A stretch of 64,000 nt of DNA. Source: an uncultured Prevotellaceae bacterium. Its GTDB lineage: Bacteria > Bacteroidota > Bacteroidia > Bacteroidales > Bacteroidaceae. The notes beneath the pieces were generated by a model. That model was given only the letters and a program-made list of their open reading frames with translations. It made no database searches and was not told the DNA's origin. Positions 49,751 through 58,359 of this stretch are shown here, piece by piece (within the stretch, counting starts at the first letter, position 1; every line of letters starts with the position of its first letter). Made by a program: the position numbers and the translations under genes. Location: positions 1-64,000 of the forward strand of contig ONYA01000003.1 of NCBI GenBank assembly GCA_900321965.1, in the 5' to 3' direction.

Positions 49751-52373
49751 TAGCGTTATATTTTGGGAACATTACTCGTATTGTGGTGGTATTCTGCATT
49801 CTGTTACAGAAAACATCATAATCACCATTATAATGACGAGTTATTGATTTAACACGATAACCGCCAAGCCCTGAGCCTTGTGACTTGGCACCTTTTTCAC
49901 CTTTAAGCCCATAACGGAACTTGTCCATGCCTTGTGGCATAGGATTGCCATTATTCTTGAAGTCTATGGTGAAGACATCCTTGTTGGCATTGTAAGACAA
50001 AGTAATCAGAACTTTATAATCCTTATCTTCGCCTGTGAATGCATGACTGACTGCGTTCTCTATTATGGTAGTTGCCAAAGTCGAGAAATCGACCTTACTT
50101 ATAAAAATTTCTGGAGTATCAATCTGCGCCTCTTTGAGAGCTACCATATCAACTTCCATAGCAACAGAATAGTTGGAGAAAGTGCCTGTCAACTCATTGA
50201 GTATTTCTAATGGGTTAAAGACTTCTGGTGTGCCGTAGATATCCTCTTCCGTAAGGCGATTAAGATGAAGACGTAGTTCAGACACAGCATTTGAGATACC
50301 TGTCAGTTTCTGGCGTATTGCAGATACCACGTCATCATTTCCTTCAATTTTATCCAAATAGAAGGTTATTAACTTTGCCTGGCTATCAAGCTGAGAAAGG
50401 AATGGCTTCATGTCATGCTTACGCATACGAACCTCCATCATGTACTCTTGTTTCATGGAGTCGATTGCTTTGTCCAATCCCTCTTTTCTTGCCTTTTCGA
50501 CAGCCTCGTTTAGTTTCGCATCCTCATAGATACGTCTCTGCTCCTCCAGAGATAGTGGTATTAGAAGAACAGGGTTGATACCTTTGCTACCAGACCAGCG
50601 CTTAATACCATTCCGTCTCAATTCTCCATTTGACTCTTTATCAATCTGAGCAAGACGTAGTCTGAGATAATTAATATCGATCAAATCGGTATTGATTCGA
50701 TAAGCATGACAACTTTTGGGAACATTTACTTCCCTAAATAGCCCCAGTTCAAACTCATGGTAATATGTCTTTAGCTCCTTCTCACCATATTGTACGACAA
50801 AAGGAGTTCCCTTGTACGAGTAATACTTATCAGAATCATCATCTTCACCATCGTCGTCATCATCATCCTTCTTGTCTTCACAAAGATTTGATATGAAAGA
50901 CGACTTAAATGGTTTAGGATTCTGTACATATTCCTCAAAAGGATTAGAGACAAGATAATCTTCTCTGACAACACATCCTATTAATGCAGACCCATCGGTT
51001 TCTTCCAATGGCTCAAGAAGCTTGCTTAGCAAAATTTTACGACACCCAGCTGGTACTTGCTTTACATAGTCCATGTAGTTAGGAACATACCACTCATATT
51101 CTCTTTCCCTCACATCGGGCACAGAGACCTCATTGATAAAATTTTTATCATTCTTATCAATAGCCTCTTTTACCCGTTCGATATCTATTGTATCTTTTTC
51201 TTCATCCAAATCTTCTTTTTCTTCGATGAACGAAGAAAAGTCCACGAATGTAATAGGATCACCCTGCTTACGTCCAGTTTTTAAGTAGATAATTGTGGCT
51301 GCAATACTGGTTTTGTTAAACACATTAGCAGGTAACATCACAACTGTGTCAAGCAAGTTGGCTTCTGTTATATCATGACGAAGTTTTGCCGTCTTTCCAT
51401 TTGATGAAAGGGCACTTGCTGGCAACAATAAAAGAGCTCTACGATTTTCAATATTCATAGAACCAAGAACTTTCTCTAAAGAAAAAGAACTAATAGATTC
51501 TGTTTCACCATCAGAAGTAACAACCTCTTTCCCAAATTCAGGAGTTACCATGATAAAATCACAATCAGTGGCATCCCAATTTTTAACACAATCTGCATAT
51601 TCTATATGCTCGGTGTCCATTCCTACTACCCCCGCACACAACATAGTTGCATACATGAAATACTTGTTAGTGGCTTGAGCATGATATTTGCCAAGAGCAT
51701 AGAACAAGTTTGTTCCTGTACGCATAAAAGGGTCATAAACATCTTGCGCAGGATCTTCCATTACCATTTCGATAATATCATCTACTTCAGAAGGGGTTTG
51801 CAACGATGAAGTCCAGAAATCATCGATGAAAGCAAAATTCATTATTCGACGATAACAAGCAGTATAAAATTCCCCTGTCACACAGTATTTCAGAAATACA
51901 ACAGAGTTTATCACATTTACATCCTTCTTACAACTATTGCGAAGATAAGTTATCATTCTCTTGCACAGTTCCCCAATATTTGAATTGGCGAAGTCAAAAA
52001 CAAGAGAGATATGAGTATAGTTCTCATAACCCTTCTCGTCGAAAAGAATAGGAACTGGTATTTCCTTGTTACTTGGACGATCGTGGTAGGTTACCGCATC
52101 TTCTTCAGGTTCAATCCATGATGTATTTATACATTCTTCACGATTTGCAGTAAACAGGGCACCGTCAATATCCTCATCATTATGAAGAACGATATTAATG
52201 GCACCAGCTTTCTGTAAATAGACAAGAGATCCTCTAATAAGGTCGTCGATGTGGTCAACATCCTTATCTTCAGGCTGTACTTCAATGTCATTTTCTTCAA
52301 TCTCATTTGATATAAACTCTATGAGATTATCATAACGCCAAAGCATCTCTTCTTTTGTCAAGTCCTGTATCAT
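49743..52373 (-). CDS. Histidine kinase fused to a degenerate type I methylase (pseudo-HsdM/HsdS sensor)
   Basis: 876 residues in a composite order. Residues about 165-380 are HsdM-like: LQTPSEVDDIIEMVM, motif I as DPFMRTG (214-220; the first Gly of DPxxGxG is Arg), motif IV as VTPEF (276-280) instead of NPPF, then LLLLPASALSSNGKTAKLRHDI and VVMLPANVFNKTSIAATIIYLKTG. Residues about 420-625 are HsdS-like (ILLSKLLEPLEE, INYLRLRLAQID, INPVLLIPLSLEEQRRIYEDA) with an acidic Asp run at 503-515. A coiled coil leads to an H-box with His653 (RMRKHDMKPFL), N-box near N773 (IIENAVSHAF), D-box DFKNNGNP (near 804) and GSGLGG (833-838). The loss of NPPF predicts no methylation. The likely role is sensing DNA, methylation state or a type I component and signalling to the receiver protein; inferred. 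Confidence 0.85.
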   Translation of the reverse strand: MIQDLTKEEMLWRYDNLIEFISNEIEENDIEVQPEDKDVDHIDDLIRGSLVYLQKAGAINIVLHNDEDIDGALFTANREECINTSWIEPEEDAVTYHDRPSNKEIPVPILFDEKGYENYTHISLVFDFANSNIGELCKRMITYLRNSCKKDVNVINSVVFLKYCVTGEFYTACYRRIMNFAFIDDFWTSSLQTPSEVDDIIEMVMEDPAQDVYDPFMRTGTNLFYALGKYHAQATNKYFMYATMLCAGVVGMDTEHIEYADCVKNWDATDCDFIMVTPEFGKEVVTSDGETESISSFSLEKVLGSMNIENRRALLLLPASALSSNGKTAKLRHDITEANLLDTVVMLPANVFNKTSIAATIIYLKTGRKQGDPITFVDFSSFIEEKEDLDEEKDTIDIERVKEAIDKNDKNFINEVSVPDVREREYEWYVPNYMDYVKQVPAGCRKILLSKLLEPLEETDGSALIGCVVREDYLVSNPFEEYVQNPKPFKSSFISNLCEDKKDDDDDDGEDDDSDKYYSYKGTPFVVQYGEKELKTYYHEFELGLFREVNVPKSCHAYRINTDLIDINYLRLRLAQIDKESNGELRRNGIKRWSGSKGINPVLLIPLSLEEQRRIYEDAKLNEAVEKARKEGLDKAIDSMKQEYMMEVRMRKHDMKPFLSQLDSQAKLITFYLDKIEGNDDVVSAIRQKLTGISNAVSELRLHLNRLTEEDIYGTPEVFNPLEILNELTGTFSNYSVAMEVDMVALKEAQIDTPEIFISKVDFSTLATTIIENAVSHAFTGEDKDYKVLITLSYNANKDVFTIDFKNNGNPMPQGMDKFRYGLKGEKGAKSQGSGLGGYRVKSITRHYNGDYDVFCNRMQNTTTIRVMFPKYNANE

Positions 52374-52410
52374 CTAAACTGAAATTAGTGAAACTATCAA
52401 ATATCGACTG

Positions 52411-52444
52411 CAAAATTACCTACTTACTGTGCAGGTTTTCTGCA
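52411..52444 (-). promoter_or_regulatory. Kinase promoter with shared palindromic operator
   Basis: -7 box TAATTTTG (52411-52418), 11 bp, then TGCAGAAAACCTGCA (52430-52444), a perfect inverted repeat TGCAG-N5-CTGCA. About 38 bp separates the -7 box from the start at 52373. Confidence 0.78.
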
Positions 52445-52448
52445 TTGT

Positions 52449-53390
52449 TTATTTTAATTTTGAGACTGGACCTTTTAGCGCAGCAATAAATCGCTTAGTG
52501 CATTCGAGGTCTTCAGCAATGATGTTGGGCCACTCTTCTTCTGGGTTGTTGTAGCCACCTGGGAACTCTGTTCTTATAGAAGTAGTGCGATAGCCCTCTA
52601 ACTCTTCCCAATTCAAGCCTGGGCCATAGGCTTTGTCAATCTGTTCTTTATCCTTCATCAGTTTGTGAAGAATAGACAGGTTTTCTGCTTCTGCTCCTTT
52701 ACCTTTATCAATACGAAGCTCGCAACGTACAAAGTCTTTGGTTACCCATAATGTCCATTGAACGCCACCAATACCAGTTCCACTTGAGATGAAACTATCT
52801 TTTGTGGCAGAAGAGTTTTTGAAGGCAGGCATCGTCTTGTCTGCCTTGAAGACCTTAATCAGCTCTGTCCAGAACTTATAGCGCATTTCATGGCGACGCG
52901 TTTCTTGCCGTTTGAGTTCACCTTTCTCACGAGCCTCTTTCGAAGGAGCTGACTTGATGGTGAAAAGGGGGCCTAATGGAGAATCGCCTATACGGATAAG
53001 TTGCAATTCGAGTAGATAGAAATCGCAACCGTTATCTGTTTCGTTGAGCCAGTTGACAGCCTCCACATGCTCCTCTTTTGCTTTTTCAACTATCCAAATG
53101 GCTACTTTGGCATCGAAAGCAGTACGATAGGTGATAATCTTGCCTAGATGATCATGATTAGAGTCTCCAAATTGGTTTTCTATCACAACACCAGAGCCGT
53201 CTTCCAATTCGGCACGAATATCCACACGGAAGTTCTCAGATGTCTGCTCTGTCGATGGATTAACGAGCTTTAAATGGATGGCCTCAGAAACATATTCAAG
53301 ATTCTCAGCAAGCCAAGGGGTGAAATCTCCAGACTCGCTTTTGAAATGATTCCTGAGCCTAATGCTTTCTATCTTACTTATCTTACTCAT
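52449..53390 (-). CDS. DUF4268-domain protein with nuclease-like N-terminus
   Basis: 313 residues. Residues about 50-100 read RVDIRAELEDGSGVVIENQFGDSNHDHLGKIITYR, with Asp then Glu-x-Gln in the order of a PD-(D/E)xK core (Lys replaced by Gln), as in DUF4268 proteins near R-M systems. The C-terminal part (YKFWTELIKVFKADKTMPAFKN...YGPGLNWEELEGYRTTSIRT) is the DUF4268 domain proper. Start 53390 lies about 20 bp after a -7 box with the shared operator. Convincing as a defence accessory; whether it cuts nucleic acid is unknown. Confidence 0.82.
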   Translation of the reverse strand: MSKISKIESIRLRNHFKSESGDFTPWLAENLEYVSEAIHLKLVNPSTEQTSENFRVDIRAELEDGSGVVIENQFGDSNHDHLGKIITYRTAFDAKVAIWIVEKAKEEHVEAVNWLNETDNGCDFYLLELQLIRIGDSPLGPLFTIKSAPSKEAREKGELKRQETRRHEMRYKFWTELIKVFKADKTMPAFKNSSATKDSFISSGTGIGGVQWTLWVTKDFVRCELRIDKGKGAEAENLSILHKLMKDKEQIDKAYGPGLNWEELEGYRTTSIRTEFPGGYNNPEEEWPNIIAEDLECTKRFIAALKGPVSKLK

Positions 53391-53409
53391 AATTCTTGTT
53401 TTCTGGCTG

Positions 53410-53443
53410 CAAAATTACTCACTTACTGTGCAAGTTTTCTGCA
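53410..53443 (-). promoter_or_regulatory. DUF4268 promoter with shared palindromic operator
   Basis: -7 box TAATTTTG (53410-53417), 11 bp, then TGCAGAAAACTTGCA (53429-53443). The operator lies inside the last codons of the WYL gene, encoding part of its C-terminal NAENLHSK. Confidence 0.75.
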
Positions 53444-54435
53444 TTATTCAAATATTTGTTATTCATTGCTTGAATTTTCTCTGCTATTCTCTCCCTGAAA
53501 CTTGCAGGAGCTATCACCTCCATATCGTCACCAAAGGAGAGTATCAGGGATTCTAACTCATTGTTTACCTTGACATTGATGGTGATAACGGCATAGCCCT
53601 TTCCTTCTTCGATGATGCGCTGAGAGAGGTGAAGGGGTTTGGTGCGGATATAGTTGAATCGTTTGCCAGTCACCTTGATGACAATATCTTCTGCATCACA
53701 ATCTGGAACTGTCACGCCAATCACGTCATCGAAGTATTCTGAGAAATCTACCTCTGCATTCTTATATGGTAAGGCAATCTCCTCAATGCCATCAATCCTG
53801 TCTAGGGCATAGTGGGCGTAAGACTGATAGCCTATTGTCTGAGCGATAAGATACCAGCGATCATTGAACTGCTTCAGATGATAGGGATAGATGTTGACAG
53901 TCTGCGTTTCTTTTCCATAAGGCGTATATCTGAGTTTCAACACCCTTTTGGAGAGAATAGCATGCAAAAGCTCTGAAAAATACGAAATGCCTTTCAAGTC
54001 TGGATTTGTCTGGAATGAAACAACTGGTGTATTGTCTTCATTAAACAGACCACCTTCTATTTGCATGAGGAAAGCTCGTGCCCAGTCATAGAGTGGTTCC
54101 CCTTCAAAATCCCTCAACACATAGATGGCATCCTGAATCTTGTGCCGTTCTTTATCATTCATACGGACAAGATGAATCGAGAAATCGGTATTCATGTACC
54201 TATATATACGCTGGCGGCCTTTACGAAGTTTCTCATTTAACCTGATGCCATAATCTGTCTCCATATTGACTATGTCGTTTTGTATGGTGCGCTTTGACAC
54301 CTCAGGCTTATCAAGTCTACGCAATGCCTTGTTACACTCATCGACAAGATCTTCGATGGTGTAATCCCTGTAGGGATTCCGGAAGCACTCGTTCAAAACC
54401 CGATAGCGTTCTATCACTTGTTTGTCAACAGGCAT
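53419..54435 (-). CDS. WYL-domain transcriptional regulator
   Basis: 338 residues. An N-terminal winged-helix DNA-binding domain (DKPEVSKRTIQNDIVNMETDYGIRL, about 1-75) is followed by a WYL domain with the sensor motif RWYLIAQTIGYQSYAHYALDRIDGI (about 190-215) and a C-terminal WCX-like domain (about 240-335). WYL proteins such as BrxR and CapW repress defence operons and release on phage-related signals. It is encoded 4 bp after an XRE-type gene and just upstream of the defence genes, so it is the best candidate for the regulator binding TGCAG-N5-CTGCA. The 3' end contains that operator. Confidence 0.88.
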   Translation of the reverse strand: MPVDKQVIERYRVLNECFRNPYRDYTIEDLVDECNKALRRLDKPEVSKRTIQNDIVNMETDYGIRLNEKLRKGRQRIYRYMNTDFSIHLVRMNDKERHKIQDAIYVLRDFEGEPLYDWARAFLMQIEGGLFNEDNTPVVSFQTNPDLKGISYFSELLHAILSKRVLKLRYTPYGKETQTVNIYPYHLKQFNDRWYLIAQTIGYQSYAHYALDRIDGIEEIALPYKNAEVDFSEYFDDVIGVTVPDCDAEDIVIKVTGKRFNYIRTKPLHLSQRIIEEGKGYAVITINVKVNNELESLILSFGDDMEVIAPASFRERIAEKIQAMNNKYLNNAENLHSK

Positions 54436-54439
54436 ATCT

Positions 54440-54670
54440 TCAATTCTTTATCTTTGACAATAGGAACTGCTCGTATTCTCTAACCAATAGTTCCTTTATA
54501 TCAACCTCCAGCAAGTCGGCTATCTTAAGCAGACTTGCAACATCGGGCTGAGAAGAGTTAGTGCACCACTTGCTGACTGTAGATGGATTAACCCCCATCT
54601 GCATTGAGAGCCATCGCGCAGTACGCTTTTTCTCTACCAATACGACTTTCAGTCGGTTTATATCTTCCAT
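54440..54670 (-). CDS. XRE-family helix-turn-helix protein
   Basis: 76 residues: MEDINRLKVVLVEKKRTARWLSMQMGVNPSTVSKWCTNSSQPDVASLLKIADLLEVDIKELL is a Cro/CI-type HTH with recognition helix near NPSTVSKWCTN. The start at 54670 was chosen because the -7 box TACCTTTG lies at 54689-54696, making a longer start at 54691 impossible to transcribe. The gene heads an XRE-WYL pair, a layout common to controllers of R-M and abortive systems. It may regulate its own promoter. Confidence 0.85.
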   Translation of the reverse strand: MEDINRLKVVLVEKKRTARWLSMQMGVNPSTVSKWCTNSSQPDVASLLKIADLLEVDIKELLVREYEQFLLSKIKN

Positions 54671-54688
54671 ACTTATAGTTTTATTCCA

Positions 54689-54696
54689 CAAAGGTA
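54689..54696 (-). promoter_or_regulatory. XRE-WYL promoter -7 box
   Basis: TACCTTTG on the minus strand, 19 bp before the start at 54670. The shared TGCAG palindrome is not seen here. Confidence 0.65.
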
Positions 54697-54909
54697 ATGA
54701 TTTATTTTCAATTGTTTTCTGTTTTATCCGAACAATCTGTCATTTTTGGTCGTAATTTGCTATTTTTAACGACTTTACCTCTTTTTGTTCGTTATACTCT
54801 CTCTTAATCGAATCTTTCATAAACTATCCTAATATTTGGTGCAAAGATACAAATAATCGTGGAATTATGAGTACCTTTGCCCTTGGTTTTAAGTGAATTT
54901 GTTCACGAT
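54697..54909. other. Intergenic boundary region of the defence island
   Basis: A+T-rich DNA without a gene. It holds the promoter of the hydrolase gene (TACCTTTG at 54872-54879). No copy of the tRNA-Arg 3' repeat was found, so the far boundary of the island is not defined by sequence. Confidence 0.5.
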
Positions 54910-55500
54910 ATGAAAAAGATTATATTCCTACACGGTTTCTATGCCAGTGGCCAGTGCGTACCTGCCTTGGCGTTACGCGAGTCTTTCGAGGGTCGTGCAG
55001 AAGTTATCACGCCTGACTTGCCAATGCACCCGAAAGAGGCTGTCAGTTTTATTCGTGGACTGATTGACCGTGAACAGCCCGACCTCTTAATTGGCAATAG
55101 TTGCGGATCTTTCTATGCTCAGATGGTTGCTCCCATTGTGGGTATTCCGGCTTTACTTGGGAATCCTCACTTCAAGATGACGGATTTCCTGAAACAGCGT
55201 ATCGGCGAACATCAGTATAAGTCACCTCGAAAAGACGGCAAACAGAACTTTGTCATTGATGAAGCCTTGATTGAAGAATTTGCAGAATTAGAGGCCGTTC
55301 AATTCAACAACTGCAACCCCGACTTCAAAGACCGTACATGGGGTTTATTCGGAGAACAGGACACATTGGCACACTTCGAGCCGATGTTCTTGGAACATTA
55401 CAATAAGACGTTCCATTTCCCCGGTGGTCACACCCCGACGGCAGATGAAGTCCGTACTTGGTATGTGCCTTTAGCTGAGAAACTGTTAAAATCAATTTAA
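54910..55500 (+). CDS. YqiA/UPF0227-type alpha/beta hydrolase
   Basis: 196 residues of a small alpha/beta hydrolase: MKKIIFLHGFYASGQC (oxyanion region), IGNSCGSFYAQM (nucleophile Ser in GNSCGS), GLFGEQDTLAHFEPMF (acid) and FHFPGGHTPT (His). This fits YqiA/YcfP-type esterases. Substrate unknown. The start at 54910 gives the hydrophobic first strand, and the frame upstream of it overlaps the promoter. It stands alone beside the desulfidase remnant. Confidence 0.88.
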   Translation: MKKIIFLHGFYASGQCVPALALRESFEGRAEVITPDLPMHPKEAVSFIRGLIDREQPDLLIGNSCGSFYAQMVAPIVGIPALLGNPHFKMTDFLKQRIGEHQYKSPRKDGKQNFVIDEALIEEFAELEAVQFNNCNPDFKDRTWGLFGEQDTLAHFEPMFLEHYNKTFHFPGGHTPTADEVRTWYVPLAEKLLKSI

Positions 55501-55583
55501 AAGCAAGTGAAAGACTTGAATATCGCTCGACCACTGGTCGCTTGCCGCTCGGCTCTGCCGCTTTGCCCCGCAAAGAACCGTAA

Positions 55584-56072
55584 GGACGCAAGAAAGTCGA
55601 CCCAGTACATCAGTTCAGACCCGATAAAATAACAACGAACACGGAGGAAGAGCTGCTGCGAGCCCTGATGCTTAGTCACTTGACGGCTATCTATATCAAG
55701 CAGAGTCTTGGTAAGTTGTCGGCACTCTGTGGTTGTGTGGTAGCATCGATTGGCTCCAGTTGTGGCATTACCTACCTGATGGGCGGTGACTACGAGCGTA
55801 TCTGCTATGCTGTGAAGAATATGATTGCCAACCTGACGGGTATGATTTGCGACGGTGCCAAACCCTCGTGTGCGCTCAAGATTACAAGTGGTGTTAGCAC
55901 TGCCTTGCTGTCAGCACTGCTCGCAATGGAGGGGAAATGCGTGTCGCAGGATGAAGGAATTGTGGATGACGATGTTGACAAAAGCATTCATAATCTTACC
56001 AGCATTGGTGCCGAGGCCATGTGTAAAACCGATGATATGGTATTGAGCATCATGACATCGAAAAAACATTGA
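55584..56072 (+). pseudogene. C-terminal remnant of an L-cysteine desulfidase-like (UPF0597) protein
   Basis: The open frame begins right after an in-frame stop at 55581 and has no start at its upstream end; homology begins near NTEEELLRALMLSHLTAIYIK and continues with LSALCGCVVASIGSSCG, MICDGAKPSCALK (iron-sulfur cluster cysteines) to the end. Full-length UPF0597 proteins have about 430 residues; only the last third is here. An ATG at 55668 could express 134 residues, but the substrate domain would be missing. The 55501-55580 stretch carries a palindrome (CGACCACTGGTCG) also present in the ORF6N gene at 29496, which may mark the deletion junction. Confidence 0.75.
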
Positions 56073-56097
56073 ACATGAGGTAGAAAATGAAAGGGTG

Positions 56098-58218
56098 TCA
56101 TTTGACAATCCTTTCAAACACTTTGCTCGAAGAAGACACCTTGCTCTCTGATGCCAGCGTCGCCGGCTGTGAGGGATTAGTGGCGTTGAGATCTTGAGGC
56201 ATCCAGACACGCATCTTACCACTGCCGCGATGACACCATGCATAATAGGGGATAAGCGTCAGCGTCTGGTCTTGAGCCTCCAGTTTTCCCTGTTTGTTGA
56301 ACTTTAAAGTCTGGGCATCAGTAATAAGTGTCTGAACAAGTGTCCCTGCTATCTCGCTCTTGCCAAGACGGAACTGAGGATTCTGATTGATAAGTGCACC
56401 CATGATGTCGAAACTGTTGTCAGGATGTTCAGCACAATACACCAGCGGTCCACGCTCTATGGCCACCATACCGCGATCTGCAGAAACCATGTTGTTGGCA
56501 CGCACGGTGCGAGGCTCCATGTCGAAGTGCAGCTGCACCTTATCGCCCTTCTTCCACTTGCGGTTGACAGTATAATAGCCATCTTCAGTAACGTTCGCAG
56601 CAAACTTCTGGCCATTCACCATAACTGTATAGCCCGGCCGCTTGTTATCAGAGTACTGATAGAGATTAGAAGGAACAACCTGATTACGAACCCAACCGGG
56701 GATGCGTATCTTCATGGCAAACTGTCCGGCAGCGGTCTTGTCGACGGTGATGGTGATGTCGCCATTCCACGGATACTCCGTCGTCTGACTCAGCGTCACC
56801 TGCTTGCCCGCAACCTTTAGATTGCACTTGTTCGGCAGGAACAAGTTGACATAAACAGAAGCCCTGTCGTCCCCCGAGGGGGACACTATAGTAGCCCCCT
56901 CGGGGGCTGAATGGGGGGCTTTCACTGCATAGATATAGCCCGGCAGCGAGGGTATGAAGCGGCAGATGTTCGAAGGGCAGCAGGCACAACCGAACCACGC
57001 CTGACGCTGGTGCTGGCCCATGGATTCCAGAGGGTTAGGATAGAAAAAGGCGTTGCCCTCAAGCGATACGCCGCTGATGAGACCGTTGTAGAGCGTGCGT
57101 TCCAAGACGTCGTAGTATTTCGATTCACCATGCAGCAGAAACAGACGGTAGTTCACATAGACATTACCGATGGCGGCACAGGTTTCGCAGTAGGCGCTCA
57201 TATTCGGCAACTCATAATTTTTTCCGAAGGCCTCGCCGCTGGCAGTAGCACCAATACCTCCGGTGATGTAGAGTTTCTTGCCAACGATATTATCCCAGAT
57301 AGTATCAATAGCCTTGATATAGCCTTCGTCGCCCGTCAGCGCTGCAACATCGGCCATACCGGCATACATATAGGCGGCACGAACGGCATGCCCCACAGCC
57401 TCAGCCTGCTCTACTACCGGCAGATGACTCTGACTGTATTCGGTCTTTATCTCCGTCTTTCCACGATAGTCGAGCAGGAACTTTGCGAAGTCAAGGTATT
57501 TCTTCTTGCCTGTTGCCAAATACAGGCGGGCCATAGCCATCTCTGCAATCTGATGACCAGGCACCACACACATTTGTCCGACGTTGGGCCCCACTTCTTT
57601 ACAAGCCACGTCAGCATAGCGACAAGCGATATCGAGGAACTTGCGCTTGCCAGTAGCCTGCCAGTAGGCCACAGCACCCTCGACCATGTGGCCAAGGTTG
57701 TAGAGCTCATGCGACAGGTCTTCTTCCTTCACCCAACGGCGATCACCAGCCCAGTGGTGCGGGTCGGCAGGATTCTGTGTACGAGCAGTATACAGGTAGC
57801 CGTCGGGCTCCTGGGCCGACGCGATGATATCTATCACCGAGTCGCAATAGGCTTCCAACTTCTTATCGGGATATGTCTGGAGGATGTAGGCAGCACCCTC
57901 GAGCGTCTTGTAGGGGTCGGTATCGTCGAACGAATACCCCACGCCATTGACCTTAAAAACCTTCGAGGGGTCAGCCAAGTGGGCGGCAGCATTTTCAAAG
58001 TTCTTGTAGCGGCCCTCGCTCTCACACTTCGAGAAGGCGAGAGGAATGGTAGTGTTGCGGCTGGCTTCGAGCCGCTGACCCCAGAACGTGCCAGGCGTCA
58101 CCTTGACGGCGGTGAAGGGCACGGGAGTGATGGGGTAGCCAGTTTGCGCCACTACGGCTGAGGTCAACGAAGTTAAATGACAAATGATAACTGATAATCC
58201 TATGACGATCTTTTTCAT
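56098..58218 (-). CDS. GH127 beta-L-arabinofuranosidase
   Basis: 706 residues with a signal peptide (MKKIVIGLSVIICHLTSLTSAVVAQ), placing the start at 58218. The GH127 (alpha/alpha)6 barrel shows TEIKTEYSQSHLPVVEQAEAVGHAVRAAYMY, the YCETCAAIGN motif (Glu and a zinc-site Cys) and GCACCPSNICRF (the further zinc-binding Cys pair); these match the Glu plus three Cys site known for HypBA1. It would release arabinose from plant hydroxyproline-rich or arabinan chains. An in-frame insert (KAPHSAPEGATIVSPSGDD) follows GYIYA and is repeat-encoded (56870-56921). It lies divergently to a histidine phosphatase. Confidence 0.93.
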   Translation of the reverse strand: MKKIVIGLSVIICHLTSLTSAVVAQTGYPITPVPFTAVKVTPGTFWGQRLEASRNTTIPLAFSKCESEGRYKNFENAAAHLADPSKVFKVNGVGYSFDDTDPYKTLEGAAYILQTYPDKKLEAYCDSVIDIIASAQEPDGYLYTARTQNPADPHHWAGDRRWVKEEDLSHELYNLGHMVEGAVAYWQATGKRKFLDIACRYADVACKEVGPNVGQMCVVPGHQIAEMAMARLYLATGKKKYLDFAKFLLDYRGKTEIKTEYSQSHLPVVEQAEAVGHAVRAAYMYAGMADVAALTGDEGYIKAIDTIWDNIVGKKLYITGGIGATASGEAFGKNYELPNMSAYCETCAAIGNVYVNYRLFLLHGESKYYDVLERTLYNGLISGVSLEGNAFFYPNPLESMGQHQRQAWFGCACCPSNICRFIPSLPGYIYAVKAPHSAPEGATIVSPSGDDRASVYVNLFLPNKCNLKVAGKQVTLSQTTEYPWNGDITITVDKTAAGQFAMKIRIPGWVRNQVVPSNLYQYSDNKRPGYTVMVNGQKFAANVTEDGYYTVNRKWKKGDKVQLHFDMEPRTVRANNMVSADRGMVAIERGPLVYCAEHPDNSFDIMGALINQNPQFRLGKSEIAGTLVQTLITDAQTLKFNKQGKLEAQDQTLTLIPYYAWCHRGSGKMRVWMPQDLNATNPSQPATLASESKVSSSSKVFERIVK
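56870..56921. repeat. G/C palindromic repeat inside the GH127 gene
   Basis: Palindromes TCCCCCGAGGGGGA and GCCCCCTCGGGGGC about 12 bp apart, bounded by C and G runs. Shared with ispH (10186-10262), but the ispH copy lies on the other strand relative to the host gene. Confidence 0.85.
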
Positions 58219-58359
58219 ATTGCTTTTTGAGTTTTTAGCTATTATCGATATATGTTCCAATCTGTAATTATCAACGCACTTTTGGACAATTTTATTATCA
58301 TCTTAGCCAAAAGTTTCACGATAAAGGGTTCTAATTTTTGTGCATTCGATTTTTCTTCT

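Noticed and set aside
49743..52373. Second functional type I methylase
   Set aside because: Motif IV reads TPEF and motif I lacks its first Gly, and the C-terminus is a histidine kinase; it is better read as a sensor.
54671..54691. Longer start of the XRE protein
   Set aside because: The promoter -7 box lies at 54689-54696, so the first codons would not be transcribed.
40361..54900. Complete integrative element with integrase
   Set aside because: No integrase, relaxase or conjugation gene and no matching attachment site at the far end were found; only the tRNA-proximal repeat supports integration.
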